DNA from: DASZGI01 sp035938995
GTDB lineage: Bacteria; Actinomycetota; Actinomycetes; Streptomycetales; Catenulisporaceae
Reading direction: 5' to 3'
Assembly: GCF_035938995.1 (NCBI RefSeq)
Contig: NZ_DASZGI010000259.1
Location: 1-19,191, forward strand
Length of the DNA: 19,191 bases
This document shows, one piece after another, positions 7,006-15,486 of the stretch (within the stretch, counting starts at the first letter, position 1; each line of letters starts with the position of its first letter). The notes beneath the pieces are model-generated. The model made no database searches, was not told the origin of the DNA, and was given only the letters and a program-made list of their open reading frames with translations. A program made the translations under genes and the position numbers.

Positions 7006-8231
7006 CCGTCAGCACGCTGATCGACGTCGAGGGCGAGCGGCGACGCGCCGCGCGGGCGCTGCTGGCCCGTCCGCTGCTGGCCGCCGGGACCGAGCAGTTC
7101 CGGCTGGTGCGCAAGCACGCCGCGGACCTGGCGGCGTGGTTCACGCAGGAGACCGGCTGGCGACTGGTGGTCGACACCCAGACGGCGCGCCTGTTCAAGA
7201 CTCCGGCCCGGCTGAGGGATCACACCCGGCCCGCGCTCGCGCCCAAGACCCGGGTGCCGTTCACCCGCCGCCGCTACGTCCTGCTGTGCCTGGCCCTGGC
7301 GGTCCTGGAGCGCTCCGACGCGCAGATCACCCTCGGCCGGCTCGCCGAGGGGGTGTTGACTGGGGCGGCCGATCCGGCGCTGGCGGACGCGGGGATCGAG
7401 TTCCGCCTGGAGCGGCGGGAGGAGCGTTCCGACCTGGTGGCGGCGGTGCGCGTGCTGCTTGAGCTGGGGGCGTTGCGACGGGTCGCCGGGGACGAGGAGG
7501 CGTTTCTGGCCGCGCCGGGCTCGGCAGACGGGGTGCCCGGAAAGTCCGTGCGCACCGAGACCGACGTGCTCTACGACGTGGAGCGCCGGGTGCTCGCGGA
7601 ACTGCTGGCCACCCAGCGCGGGCCCTCGACCGTGGGCGAGTCCGGGTTCGAGCGGCGGCTGGCCGCGTTGACGGCCGAGCCCGCCCCGGATACGGACGAG
7701 CTGCGGCTGCGCGCGTTGCGGCATCGGCTGACCCGGCGCCTGCTGGACGACCCGGTGGTCTACTACGCGGAGCTGTCCGAGGAGGAGCGGGCCTACATGG
7801 TCTCGCAGCGCCACGCGATCGCCCGACGAATCAACGAGCTGACCGGTCTGGTAGCCGAGTTGCGCGCCGAGGGTGTCGCGATGGTCGATCCGGACGACGA
7901 GCTGACCGACGTGCGCATGCCGAAGCAGGGGACCGAAGGGCATGTGACGCTGCTGATCGCCGCGCACCTGGCCACGGCCGGGCGTCCGCAATCAGCGTTC
8001 GAACTCACCCGCCTGGTACGACGGCTGGCGATCGAGCACCGCGCCTACTGGCGCAAGTCCGCGACCGAACCGGCCGCCGCCGCCGACCTGGTGGCGCAGG
8101 CGCTGGCGCGGCTCGAGGCATTGGACCTCATCGACTACGTGGGCGACGAACGCGAGACGGTCACCCCGAAGGCCGCGATCGCCCGGTACGCGCTGGCCGC
8201 GCCGACCATCCGAAAGGGCCGCCCGCAATGA
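7002..8231 (+). CDS. jetB: Wadjet JetB, KITE-like subunit (DUF2398/TIGR02678 family)
   Basis: This gene encodes 409 residues of the TIGR02678/DUF2398 family. In Wadjet complexes JetB occupies the MukE (KITE) position: a winged-helix protein that binds JetA and DNA at the SMC heads. Typical features are the N-terminal ARALLARPLL and FRLVRKHAADLAAWF pattern, RRRYVLLCLALAVLERSD at about 88-105, TDVLYDVERRVLAEL at about 187-201, DDPVVYYAELSEEER near 250, and a C-terminal winged-helix region ending in LDLIDYVGDE. The start is the ATG at 7002 inside the ATGA that ends jetA. The frame is open upstream to 6540, but that part is only the out-of-frame shadow of jetA. Its own stop overlaps the next start in another ATGA. 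The length is normal for the family. The function is assigned from the family and the operon, not from catalytic residues. Confidence 0.87.
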   Translation: MTVSTLIDVEGERRRAARALLARPLLAAGTEQFRLVRKHAADLAAWFTQETGWRLVVDTQTARLFKTPARLRDHTRPALAPKTRVPFTRRRYVLLCLALAVLERSDAQITLGRLAEGVLTGAADPALADAGIEFRLERREERSDLVAAVRVLLELGALRRVAGDEEAFLAAPGSADGVPGKSVRTETDVLYDVERRVLAELLATQRGPSTVGESGFERRLAALTAEPAPDTDELRLRALRHRLTRRLLDDPVVYYAELSEEERAYMVSQRHAIARRINELTGLVAELRAEGVAMVDPDDELTDVRMPKQGTEGHVTLLIAAHLATAGRPQSAFELTRLVRRLAIEHRAYWRKSATEPAAAADLVAQALARLEALDLIDYVGDERETVTPKAAIARYALAAPTIRKGRPQ

Positions 8232-11200
8232 CCACGGACACTGTGACTGCGGACACTGCGACGACCCTGTCAGTGCACACCGCGGACCTGCCCGAGCCGA
8301 CCAGGCCCCGATGGCAGCCGCTGCGCGCCGGGCTGGTGGACATCTTCTACTACGACAGCGAGGAGTTCCGCTTCCACGACGGCCGGTTGCTGCTGCGCGG
8401 CAATAACGGCACCGGCAAGTCGAAGGTGCTCGCCCTGACCCTCCCGTTCCTGCTGGACGGCGAGCTGGCGCCGAACCGGGTCGAGCCGGATGGCGACCGC
8501 AACAAGCGGATGGAGTGGAACCTGCTGCTCGGCGGCAAGCACCCCCACGACGAGCGCACCGGCTACACCTGGCTGGAGTTCGGCCGGATCGCCGAGGACG
8601 GCGTTCCCGAGTACCGCACGCTCGGCTGCGGTCTCAAAGCGGTCAAGGGCCGTGGAATCGCGAAGCACTGGTTCTTCGTCACCTCCGAGCGGATCGGACC
8701 GCGCCTCGCGCTGATGTCGGCGACCCGGGTGCCGCTGACCCGCGAACGCCTCAGGGAGACCGTTGAAGGTCACGGCCACGTGTACGACACGGCCACGGAA
8801 TACCGGCGCGCGGTGGACGAGAACCTGTTCGGGCTCGGCCAGGAACGCTATGAAGCTCTGGTCGGCCTGCTGATCCAGCTGCGCCAGCCGCAGCTGTCGA
8901 AGAAGCCGGACGAGAAGCTGCTCTCCCGCGCGCTGACCCAGGCGCTGCCGCCGCTCGACCCGGCACTGGTCGGGGAGATCGCCGAGGCGTTCCGCGGCCT
9001 GGATGAGGAGCGCCAAGCCCTCCAGGCGCTCATGGAGGCGTCCGGCGCCGCCCTGGCGTTCCTCGGCCACTACCGCAGCTACGCGCGGGTCGCCGCCAAG
9101 CGCCAGGCCGCCGTGCTGCGCCTGGCTCACAGCAAGTACGAGCACCTGGGTCGTGACCTGGGCGAGGCGGACGCCGCGCACGGCGAGGCGCAGACACGCC
9201 TGACGGCGGCGCTGCAGAGCCTTGAGTTCCTCGACGGCGAGCGCGTCCGCCTAACGGCCGCGCACGACGCGCTCAACCGCAGCCCAGAGATGGACGCGGC
9301 CCGCGAACTGGAGCAGGCGGGCAAGACGGCGGCGACCCTGGCTCGGGTCGCGGTCGACCGGGACTCGGCCGTCCACGCCGCCCGCACCCAGGCTGAGGGC
9401 TGGACACGGCGGGCGGCCGAGACGGCGATCAAAGCGGCGGCGGACGCCCGGGATCTGGACGCCGCCGGGGCGGACGCGGCGCGCGTGGCCGAGCTCGCGG
9501 GAATCGACCATCCTGCGGTGGCGCTGGCCCTGGACCGGGACCTTCCGCCCTATCCCGAGGCCAGGCGTGCCGGAGAGCGGGAAGCCGAACGCCGCGCCCA
9601 AGCCGTCGCGGGGCTCGAATCCCTGCTGTCCGCCGCGGAGCAGGCACATGAACGTGCCCGCGCCGCGCGGGCCGAGGCGTCACGCGCGGGCGCCGAGCTC
9701 GCGGACGGGCGCGAGCGCGTCGTCGCAGCGGAGACGGCCGTCTCCGAGTCCGGTACGCGGCTGGCCGCCGACTACCGCGCCTGGATCGACGCGGCGAGCG
9801 AACTGAGCATCACAGAGCCCGAAGAAACAGTTGCGCTGCTGGAGACATGGGCCGACACGCTCGACGGTCCCAACCCGGCCGCCGTCGCCGCCGCCTCCGC
9901 GCATCGGCTCGCCTCGGCCGCGCTCACCCGCCGCGAGACCGAACTCGACGCCGAGCACGCCGCCGCGAGCCGTGAAAGCGACGCGCTCGACGCCGAGACG
10001 GCGCGGTTGGAAGCTGGCGGCCACGACGCGCCGCCTGTCACGCACACCCGTGACCACGCAGCACGCGCCGGACGTCCCGGCGCGCCGCTGTGGCGCGCCG
10101 TCGACTTCGCCGAGACAGTCCGCGAACAGGACCGCGCCGGGATCGAATCAGCGCTCGAAGCAGCGGGGCTGCTCGACGCCTGGCTCACCCCGGACGGCGC
10201 GCTGCTCGCCCCGGGCACCGGCGACGCGGTCGTCCTGCCCGACTCCCCCGCCCCCGCCAGCGGGCTGGCCGCAGTACTGCGTCCGGCGGTCGACCGGGAC
10301 GATCCGCAGGCCGTAGCCCTCTCGGACGACGCGGTCCACGCCGTCCTCACGGCGATCGGCCTAGGCGAGAGTGCGCACGCGACGTGGGTCGCGGCGGACG
10401 GCGGCTATCGGATCGGCGCGCTGCGCGGTTCCTGGACCAAGGAATCAGCACGCTACATCGGCGAGGGCTCGCGCGAGGCCGCGCGCCGGGCGCGGCTGAC
10501 CCAACTCGCCGCGCTACGCGCCGAACTCGCCGCGGAACTCGACCGGATCAGCGGGGCTCGCGAACAGGTGCGTGAACGCGCCGCACTGCTCGCCGAGCAG
10601 TTGGCCGCGCAGCCGTCAGACGAGCCGTTGCGCACCGCGCACAACCGCCTGAGCGCCGAGAACGACGTGGTGCGGCGGCTGACCGAGCGCAGCGAACAAG
10701 CCGCGCTCGAAGCCGCCGACCGCCAGGAGCACGCCGAGCAGGCGGACGCCGCCACCGCCGAATACGCGCAGGACACCGGCCTGCCCGCCGAACGGTCCGG
10801 CCTGGCCGCCGTGCGCGACGCGGTGTCCGGATACCGTGCCGCGCTCGCCGCGCTGCTTCCGGCCGCCGCCGCTGCCGCACGCTCGGCCGACCAGGAGCGC
10901 GACGCCGCTGGCGAGGCCGAGCGTGCGCAGAGGGTGCGTGCCGAGGCTGAATCCGCGGCCGAGGAGGCGCGGCTCCAGGCCGAGGGCGCCGAGGAACACC
11001 GGCGCGTGCTCGCCGAGACCGTGGGCGCCGGAGTCGATGAGCTCTTCCGCCGGCTGGCCGAGACCGCCGCCGCCGTCGAGGAGCGGGACCGGGCCGAGAA
11101 GGCCGCGCGCGCCGAGCATGAACGTGCCCTGACGGACCGCTCCCGCGCCGAGGGGCAGCGCGAGCGGATCCGTCGCGACATCGAGGACGCGGTCGGCGAA

Positions 11201-12394
11201 CGCGACCGCGCGGTGGTCGCGCTGCGCTCCTTCGCGCAGACCGGCCTACTTTCCGCCGCGCTCCCGCAGCTCGACCTGCCGCCCCACACCGAGGCCTGGG
11301 CACCGACCCGAGCGGTCGCGCTGGCACGCCAGGTAAATCAGGATCTTGACTCGATGGACGACGGCGAGCGGGCCTGGGAGCTGATCCAGCAGCGCGTCTC
11401 CGCCGAGCACAAGGTGCTGACCGACGCGCTCGGGCGGCACGGTCACTCGGTCGGCATGACTCTGCACGACGGCGTGATGGTCGTCGACGTGTTCTTCCAG
11501 GGCCGCACCCAGGACGTCCCCTCACTCGCGCACACTCTCGGGCAGGAGGTGGAGCAGCGCGGCCGGCTGCTGTCCGCCAAGGAGCGCGAACTACTGGAGA
11601 ACCACCTCGTCGGCGAGGTCGCCGGAGCACTCCAGGAGCTGATCGCCGCCGCCGAGGAGCAGGTCCTGGCCATGAACCGGGACCTGGAGCAGCGCCCCAC
11701 CTCCACCGGCATGGCGCTGCGCCTGCAATGGAACCCCGCCCGCGACGCGCCGGAGGGCTTGGAGGCCATGCGCAGACGACTGCTGCGCCAGTCCTCCGAC
11801 GCGTGGCGCCCGGCCGACCGCGCCCAGGTCGGGGAGTTCCTGCAAGCCCGCATCGCGGCCGACCGCCAGGAACACCCCGGCGACTCCTGGCACGACCAGC
11901 TCACCCGGGCCCTGGACTACCGGGGCTGGCACGAGTTCGCGATCCAGCGCCGCCAAGACGGGCAGTGGCGACCGGCGACGGGCCCGGCCTCCGGCGGCGA
12001 GCGGGTGTTGGCCGCGTCCGTTCCGCTCTTCGCGGCGGCCTCGTCTTACTACTCCTCCGGCAGCCCGCACGCGCCGCGCCTGATCGCCCTGGACGAGGCC
12101 TTCGCAGGGGTCGACGACGACTCGCGGGCCAAGTGCCTCGGCCTGCTCGCCTCCTTCGACCTGGACGTGGTGATGACCAGCGAGCGCGAGTGGGCCTGCT
12201 ACCCGACCGTGCCCGGGATCGGCATCGCCCAGCTCGCCCGGCGCGAGGGCATCGACGCGGTCCTGGTCACCCCGTGGCGCTGGGACGGACATGAACGCGC
12301 CAGACTGCGCCGTCCGGAGCCGTACGTCCCCGCCGCACCACGCGCCGCCGAGGTCGACGACGCCCCGGCAGCGCCGTTCGACCCGCAGGGATGA
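8228..12394 (+). CDS. jetC: Wadjet JetC, SMC/MukB-like ATPase (TIGR02680 family)
   Basis: This SMC-like motor of 1388 residues drives DNA loop extrusion in the Wadjet complex. Walker A is at 58-65 (GNNGTGKS) in a head that begins near residue 25. Two long Ala/Glu/Arg-rich coiled-coil arms cover about 250-595 and 755-1100. They flank a globular hinge at about 595-755 that includes LWRAVDF, LLDAWLTPDG and RYIGEGSRE. The second head half carries the ABC signature SGGERVL starting at 1255 and Walker B LIALDEA at 1285-1291 with E1290 as the catalytic glutamate, then a D-loop-like GVDD and a MTSERE segment. All ATPase motifs look intact, so the gene is probably functional. It is translationally coupled to its neighbours on both sides through ATGA overlaps. 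The ATG at 8228 is the natural start. The Ala/Glu composition of the arms produces many long antisense frames, which are not genes. Confidence 0.92.
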   Translation: MTTDTVTADTATTLSVHTADLPEPTRPRWQPLRAGLVDIFYYDSEEFRFHDGRLLLRGNNGTGKSKVLALTLPFLLDGELAPNRVEPDGDRNKRMEWNLLLGGKHPHDERTGYTWLEFGRIAEDGVPEYRTLGCGLKAVKGRGIAKHWFFVTSERIGPRLALMSATRVPLTRERLRETVEGHGHVYDTATEYRRAVDENLFGLGQERYEALVGLLIQLRQPQLSKKPDEKLLSRALTQALPPLDPALVGEIAEAFRGLDEERQALQALMEASGAALAFLGHYRSYARVAAKRQAAVLRLAHSKYEHLGRDLGEADAAHGEAQTRLTAALQSLEFLDGERVRLTAAHDALNRSPEMDAARELEQAGKTAATLARVAVDRDSAVHAARTQAEGWTRRAAETAIKAAADARDLDAAGADAARVAELAGIDHPAVALALDRDLPPYPEARRAGEREAERRAQAVAGLESLLSAAEQAHERARAARAEASRAGAELADGRERVVAAETAVSESGTRLAADYRAWIDAASELSITEPEETVALLETWADTLDGPNPAAVAAASAHRLASAALTRRETELDAEHAAASRESDALDAETARLEAGGHDAPPVTHTRDHAARAGRPGAPLWRAVDFAETVREQDRAGIESALEAAGLLDAWLTPDGALLAPGTGDAVVLPDSPAPASGLAAVLRPAVDRDDPQAVALSDDAVHAVLTAIGLGESAHATWVAADGGYRIGALRGSWTKESARYIGEGSREAARRARLTQLAALRAELAAELDRISGAREQVRERAALLAEQLAAQPSDEPLRTAHNRLSAENDVVRRLTERSEQAALEAADRQEHAEQADAATAEYAQDTGLPAERSGLAAVRDAVSGYRAALAALLPAAAAAARSADQERDAAGEAERAQRVRAEAESAAEEARLQAEGAEEHRRVLAETVGAGVDELFRRLAETAAAVEERDRAEKAARAEHERALTDRSRAEGQRERIRRDIEDAVGERDRAVVALRSFAQTGLLSAALPQLDLPPHTEAWAPTRAVALARQVNQDLDSMDDGERAWELIQQRVSAEHKVLTDALGRHGHSVGMTLHDGVMVVDVFFQGRTQDVPSLAHTLGQEVEQRGRLLSAKERELLENHLVGEVAGALQELIAAAEEQVLAMNRDLEQRPTSTGMALRLQWNPARDAPEGLEAMRRRLLRQSSDAWRPADRAQVGEFLQARIAADRQEHPGDSWHDQLTRALDYRGWHEFAIQRRQDGQWRPATGPASGGERVLAASVPLFAAASSYYSSGSPHAPRLIALDEAFAGVDDDSRAKCLGLLASFDLDVVMTSEREWACYPTVPGIGIAQLARREGIDAVLVTPWRWDGHERARLRRPEPYVPAAPRAAEVDDAPAAPFDPQG

Positions 12395-13758
12395 CCATGC
12401 AGGGCGATCGCACCCCGACCGATCAGGCACATCCCGACCAAGCACGGCTGCGCCGCCTGCTCGGCGGTCCCGACACCGCGTGGCTGGTCGACCGGGTCCG
12501 CCGTCGCCTCGCGGAGGGCAAGGCGCTCGACGGCGTCGTCACCCTCGCCCAGGCGACCGCCGGCCAGCGCCGGGCCGTCGAGTTGCTGCTCGGTCGGGCA
12601 CCCGGCGCGGGCCACTCGCTGTCGGTCCGGTTGTCCGAGCTCGACGCCGCCCTGCGTGCATCAGAGGTCTGCCCGGAAGGTCTCGCCGCCGCAGTCGTCG
12701 CCCTCACCGGCCCGGTCACCGACCGCCGTACCGCGGCCGAAGCACAGCGCCTGGCCTGGGAATCCGCGCTTCTCCCCCTCGACGAGTGCGCGCGGATTCG
12801 GCCTGAGCTGGCCGGATGGCGCGCCGAGATCGAGACGACCGGCCTGCTCAAGCGGCTGTCCCAAGACAACGCCCGAACGGCGGCGGCGCTTTCGGCGAGC
12901 GCCACGCGCGTCATCGCCGCGCTGCCTTCCCCAGGCATCGGCCTGGCCGTCCTGGCTGCGCGCACCACCGGAGACGCGCACGCACTCGACGAGGGAAGGC
13001 CTCTCGGCGCACTCGTCTTCTCCGCCGTGCGCGCCCTGGCCGGGCTCACCGCCCGGCAGACCGCGACCCCGGGCGAGCGCCGCGCCGCCTGGGCAGCCAT
13101 CGGGGTGGCACGCGACGAACTGTCCTCACGAGTGCTCGTCCTAGGACTGCCCGCCGACCCGGGTACCGGCGATCACCGGCACGCGACCGGCCGGGTCCTC
13201 GCCGCGGCGCACGAAGCGGGCGAGCCCGCCGTGCTGACCCTCAGACAGCTGACCCGCGACGCCCCGCGCTTCGATATCGGCTCCGACACCGGCAACAGCA
13301 CGGTGTTCGTCTGCGAGAACCCCGCCGTCGTCGCGGCGGCGGCCGACGAGCTCGGCTCGGCCTGCCCGCCGCTGATCTGCGTGGAGGGACAGCTCTCGGC
13401 CGCCGCCCGCACGCTGCTCGCCCAGCTGGCCGACCAGGGTGCCCGCTTCGCCTACCACGGCGACTTCGACTGGGGCGGAGTGCGCATCGCCACGACCGTC
13501 TTCCGCCTCGTCGGCACCTCCCCCTGGCGCTTCGACGAGACGTCCTACCTCGCCGCGCTCGACCGCGGCCACGGCAGCCCCCTGGCCACCGGCGTGCCCG
13601 CCGACACCCCGTGGGATCCCCGGCTGAGCGAGGCCATCGCGCAGCGCGGCATGCGCGTCGAAGAAGAACACTTACTCGACCTGCTCATCGCCGATCTGCG
13701 GGCAACAGGCCCCAGCCACGACCGACCACCCACGCCGCCCACTTTCGACGAGACGTGA
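12391..13758 (+). CDS. jetD: Wadjet JetD, Toprim-fold nuclease subunit (DUF2399/TIGR02679 family)
   Basis: This gene encodes 455 residues of the TIGR02679 family: an N-terminal DUF3323-type region (about 10-220) and a C-terminal DUF2399 Toprim-like domain. JetD is the effector that cuts circular DNA once JetABC has extruded it. The Toprim acidic residues are visible: E309 in FVCENP and D358-x-D360 in HGDFDWGGVRIA. The C-terminal end holds the usual acidic EEEHLLDLLIADL helix. All expected metal ligands are present, so I infer an active nuclease. The ATG at 12391 overlaps the jetC stop (ATGA). A second ATG two codons on, at 12397, could equally be used. The SWIM-domain gene starts 14 bases after the stop, leaving no room for a terminator, so the two are probably on one transcript. 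Confidence 0.9.
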   Translation: MTMQGDRTPTDQAHPDQARLRRLLGGPDTAWLVDRVRRRLAEGKALDGVVTLAQATAGQRRAVELLLGRAPGAGHSLSVRLSELDAALRASEVCPEGLAAAVVALTGPVTDRRTAAEAQRLAWESALLPLDECARIRPELAGWRAEIETTGLLKRLSQDNARTAAALSASATRVIAALPSPGIGLAVLAARTTGDAHALDEGRPLGALVFSAVRALAGLTARQTATPGERRAAWAAIGVARDELSSRVLVLGLPADPGTGDHRHATGRVLAAAHEAGEPAVLTLRQLTRDAPRFDIGSDTGNSTVFVCENPAVVAAAADELGSACPPLICVEGQLSAAARTLLAQLADQGARFAYHGDFDWGGVRIATTVFRLVGTSPWRFDETSYLAALDRGHGSPLATGVPADTPWDPRLSEAIAQRGMRVEEEHLLDLLIADLRATGPSHDRPPTPPTFDET

Positions 13759-13772
13759 TTGGATGACGGACC

Positions 13773-14708
13773 GTGGCCATACGCATCGACATCGACGCCC
13801 TGCTCGAAAACCTTCCGACTGACGTCCGCAACACTGCGCTCGACGTGTCAACGCGGATCAGATCGCTGCGGTCCAGCGACGGCGGCGCGCGCGCCGCCGT
13901 GACCACACCGGACAGCGGCGCGATGGACTGCTGGGTCGGCGTCGCCGACGGCGAACTCGCCGCGGACTGCGAGTGCCGAGCGGGCCGCCACCAGGGCCGG
14001 CCCCAGCCCCTGTGCGCACACGCCGTAGTCGTCGCCCGAGCCGCGGTCGAGGCAGGCCTGCCGTGGTCGGCGAACGCGACGCCATCGGGCTCGGCTGTGC
14101 CCAAGACCGCGGCCGAGTGGGTGCAGATCGCCGACGGCCTCACCCACCGCGAACTCGTAGACCTCGTCGCCGACCAAGCCGAGCAGAGCCGCTCCTTCGC
14201 CAGCTCACTGCTCAAGGCCGCAGACCTGCTCGAGCCGCCCGGACCCGCCGAGATCGCGCTCGTGCGCAAGGCCATCGACGAAGCGCTGGGCGTGGAGTCC
14301 GGCTACGAGTGGGACCTGCACGACATCGCGGTAGCCGGATACCGCCTCGCCGAGGAACTCGAGCTACTTGCCGAGCGCCCGGCGACCAGCGAGGCCCTGA
14401 ACATCGCCGAGGAGGCGATCGACGCGTGGGACGGCCATCTCTACGCGGTCCTGTCCCAGGACTACCGCACGTATGAGACCGAACCCTCCCACATCGGCGG
14501 AAGAATCGCCGCGGCGCACCTGGCGATCTGCGCCTCGCTGCGTCCCGACCCCGAACAGCTCGCCGCCGATCTGGTACGCCTCGAAGGTCTCGCCGAGATC
14601 GAATCGAGCATCGACGCCCTCAGCGCGTACCGGCACCTGCTCGGTCCTACCGGCATCGCCGCCTACAAGGACGGGATCAAACAACTGCGGCGCGCCAGAG
14701 GCTGGTGA
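13773..14708 (+). CDS. SWIM zinc-finger protein, possible Wadjet-associated accessory
   Basis: This gene encodes 311 residues. A SWIM zinc finger is plain near the N-terminus, C66-x-C68-x12-C81-x-H83, preceded by the usual beta-hairpin (DCWVGVADGELAADCEC). SWIM domains bind zinc and mediate DNA or protein contacts. The rest (about 110-311) is helical, with HRELVDLVADQAEQ, a GYEWDLHDIAVAGY stretch near 171, and TYETEPSHIGGRIAAAHL. This resembles the long tail of other actinomycete SWIM proteins of unknown function. I see no catalytic motif. Translation probably starts at GTG 13773, with a weak GGA-type ribosome site in the short gap after jetD. Its position, strand and spacing suggest co-expression with jetABCD, and so a regulatory or DNA-binding role. 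That is inference; a chance neighbour is possible. Its 3' end may overlap a doubtful minus-strand gene. Confidence 0.82.
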   Translation: MAIRIDIDALLENLPTDVRNTALDVSTRIRSLRSSDGGARAAVTTPDSGAMDCWVGVADGELAADCECRAGRHQGRPQPLCAHAVVVARAAVEAGLPWSANATPSGSAVPKTAAEWVQIADGLTHRELVDLVADQAEQSRSFASSLLKAADLLEPPGPAEIALVRKAIDEALGVESGYEWDLHDIAVAGYRLAEELELLAERPATSEALNIAEEAIDAWDGHLYAVLSQDYRTYETEPSHIGGRIAAAHLAICASLRPDPEQLAADLVRLEGLAEIESSIDALSAYRHLLGPTGIAAYKDGIKQLRRARGW

Positions 14709-14889
14709 CCGCGACCGCCAGAAGCCTGACCTGCTCGCCGTGCCACAGGTCGGTGCGGACGTCCGCGTGCTGTCCGTCCGCGCGTTGTCGTGCGCAGACG
14801 CGCGCGAGGTCACGGATGTCCGTGCGGACGCGTGCATACTGTGCGGATCGGAGGACACGAGAGCAGAACCGTGATCTGCACGAGTCCAA
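14677..14889 (-). CDS. Doubtful small hypothetical gene, convergent with the SWIM gene
   Basis: On the minus strand, codons at about 14867-14677 have GC-rich third positions (about three quarters G or C). They read like a short soluble protein containing ARVRTDIRDLARVCARQ, then ADVRTDLWHGEQVRLLA. The repeated V-R-T-D explains the repeated GTCCGC/GCGGAC words seen in the DNA here, including a 12-bp palindrome at 14755-14766. The frame is open further upstream, but that part is AT-richer and looks non-coding. I cannot find a convincing start: TTG at 14889 is the only nearby candidate, and it lacks a ribosome site. It could be a truncated gene or chance. I do not recognise a family. Confidence 0.28.
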   Translation of the reverse strand: MDSCRSRFCSRVLRSAQYARVRTDIRDLARVCARQRADGQHADVRTDLWHGEQVRLLAVAVTSLWRAAVV

Positions 14890-15080
14890 TGGATTTCGCG
14901 TTATGCGTACAGAAGTCGGCGTACAGACATCACGTTCAAGATGTCGCCACGATGCATAGAACGTCACTAGACGATGCGAAACAGAGGAATCGTGACGTAA
15001 CTCTCAGTAACCCTCGCTAAGAGCCTGCCGTTGCAGGTCAGCGCCGAACGTGGTGCTGACGTGCAGCGTTATGAACCGTT
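14890..15080. other. AT-richer spacer between the island and rnpB
   Basis: This stretch has lower GC content than anything around it and no supported gene. It includes a possible hairpin at 15032-15065 (arms 15032-15042 and 15055-15065, 10 of 11 bases paired). The hairpin lies just beyond the 3' end of rnpB and could help end or trim that transcript. No tRNA or insertion-sequence end is recognisable here. Confidence 0.4.
15032..15065 (-). terminator. Possible hairpin downstream of rnpB
   Basis: The arms TGCAGGTCAGC (15032-15042) and GCTGACGTGCA (15055-15065) pair with one G-G mismatch around a 12-base loop. The hairpin lies 15 bases past the inferred 3' end of rnpB on the minus strand. No T-run follows, so termination is only a possibility. 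Confidence 0.3.
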
Positions 15081-15476
15081 ATGCGGCGAGCCGGCCTGTA
15101 AGCCGGGTTCTGTCCGCGCGCCAGGTGGCGCGCGGGGCGACCATCCATCTACGACGTGCGTCGCCGCACGCCTCCAGCGGTCTACCCGCGAGCTCGGGCG
15201 GGCCACCCTCGAACACTCGCGCAGGCGCCTCGCGACGCCCTTCTTGACCTTGCTCCGGGTGGGGTTTACCGAGCCGCCCGGGTCGCCCCGGGCGCTGGTG
15301 GGCTCTTACCCCGCCGTTTCACCCTTACCGCGGTCGTTCGCCGCGGCGGTCTGTTTTCTGTGGCACTCTCCCGCGGGTCACCCCGGGTTGGTGTTGCCAA
15401 CCACCCTGCCCTGTGGAGCCCGGACTTTCCTCGGACCGCCGTGGCGGCCCGCGGTCGCCCGACCGGCTCGCCGCAT
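15081..15476 (-). ncRNA. rnpB: RNase P RNA (class A)
   Basis: This is the catalytic RNA of RNase P, which trims the 5' leaders of tRNA precursors. Its ends pair perfectly as helix P1: the 14 bases at 15081-15094 are the reverse complement of 15463-15476. Conserved parts read on the minus strand are GAGGAAAGTCCGGGCTC (5' strand of P4, 15432-15416), a GTGCCACAGAAAACAGACC segment near 15365-15345, GGGTGAAACGGCGGGGTAAG around 15330-15310, a GGTAAACCCCACCCGGAGCA region that holds the loop pairing with tRNA CCA ends (about 15275-15250), and ACAGAACCCGGCTTACAGGC at 15113-15094. The length, about 396 bases, is normal for actinobacterial class A RNAs. The ends are inferred from P1 and may be off by a few bases. 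Protein frames across it are artefacts. Confidence 0.96.
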
Positions 15477-15480
15477 GGTC

Positions 15481-15486
15481 ATTCTA
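15481..15486 (-). promoter_or_regulatory. rnpB -10 box overlapping the upstream stop codon
   Basis: On the minus strand TAGAAT (15486-15481) is a near-consensus -10 box, four bases before the first base of P1. Its first three bases are the TAG stop codon of the M20 amidohydrolase gene. A TTGAGA word (15506-15501) lies upstream, but with a short 14-base spacer. A perfect 14-bp palindrome covers 15503-15516. Confidence 0.55.

Noticed and set aside
6594..7991. Minus-strand frame of 465 codons
   Set aside because: It lies opposite jetA and jetB, both matching known families; it is an artefact of high GC.
10453..11630. Minus-strand frames of 278 and 360 codons
   Set aside because: They are antisense to the JetC coiled-coil; their Arg/Ser/Ala-rich products reflect Ala/Glu codons on the other strand.
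14753..14829. Repeated GTCCGC/GCGGAC words as a possible CRISPR or iteron array
   Set aside because: Spacing and units are irregular; a minus-strand frame with repeated V-R-T-D codons explains them better.
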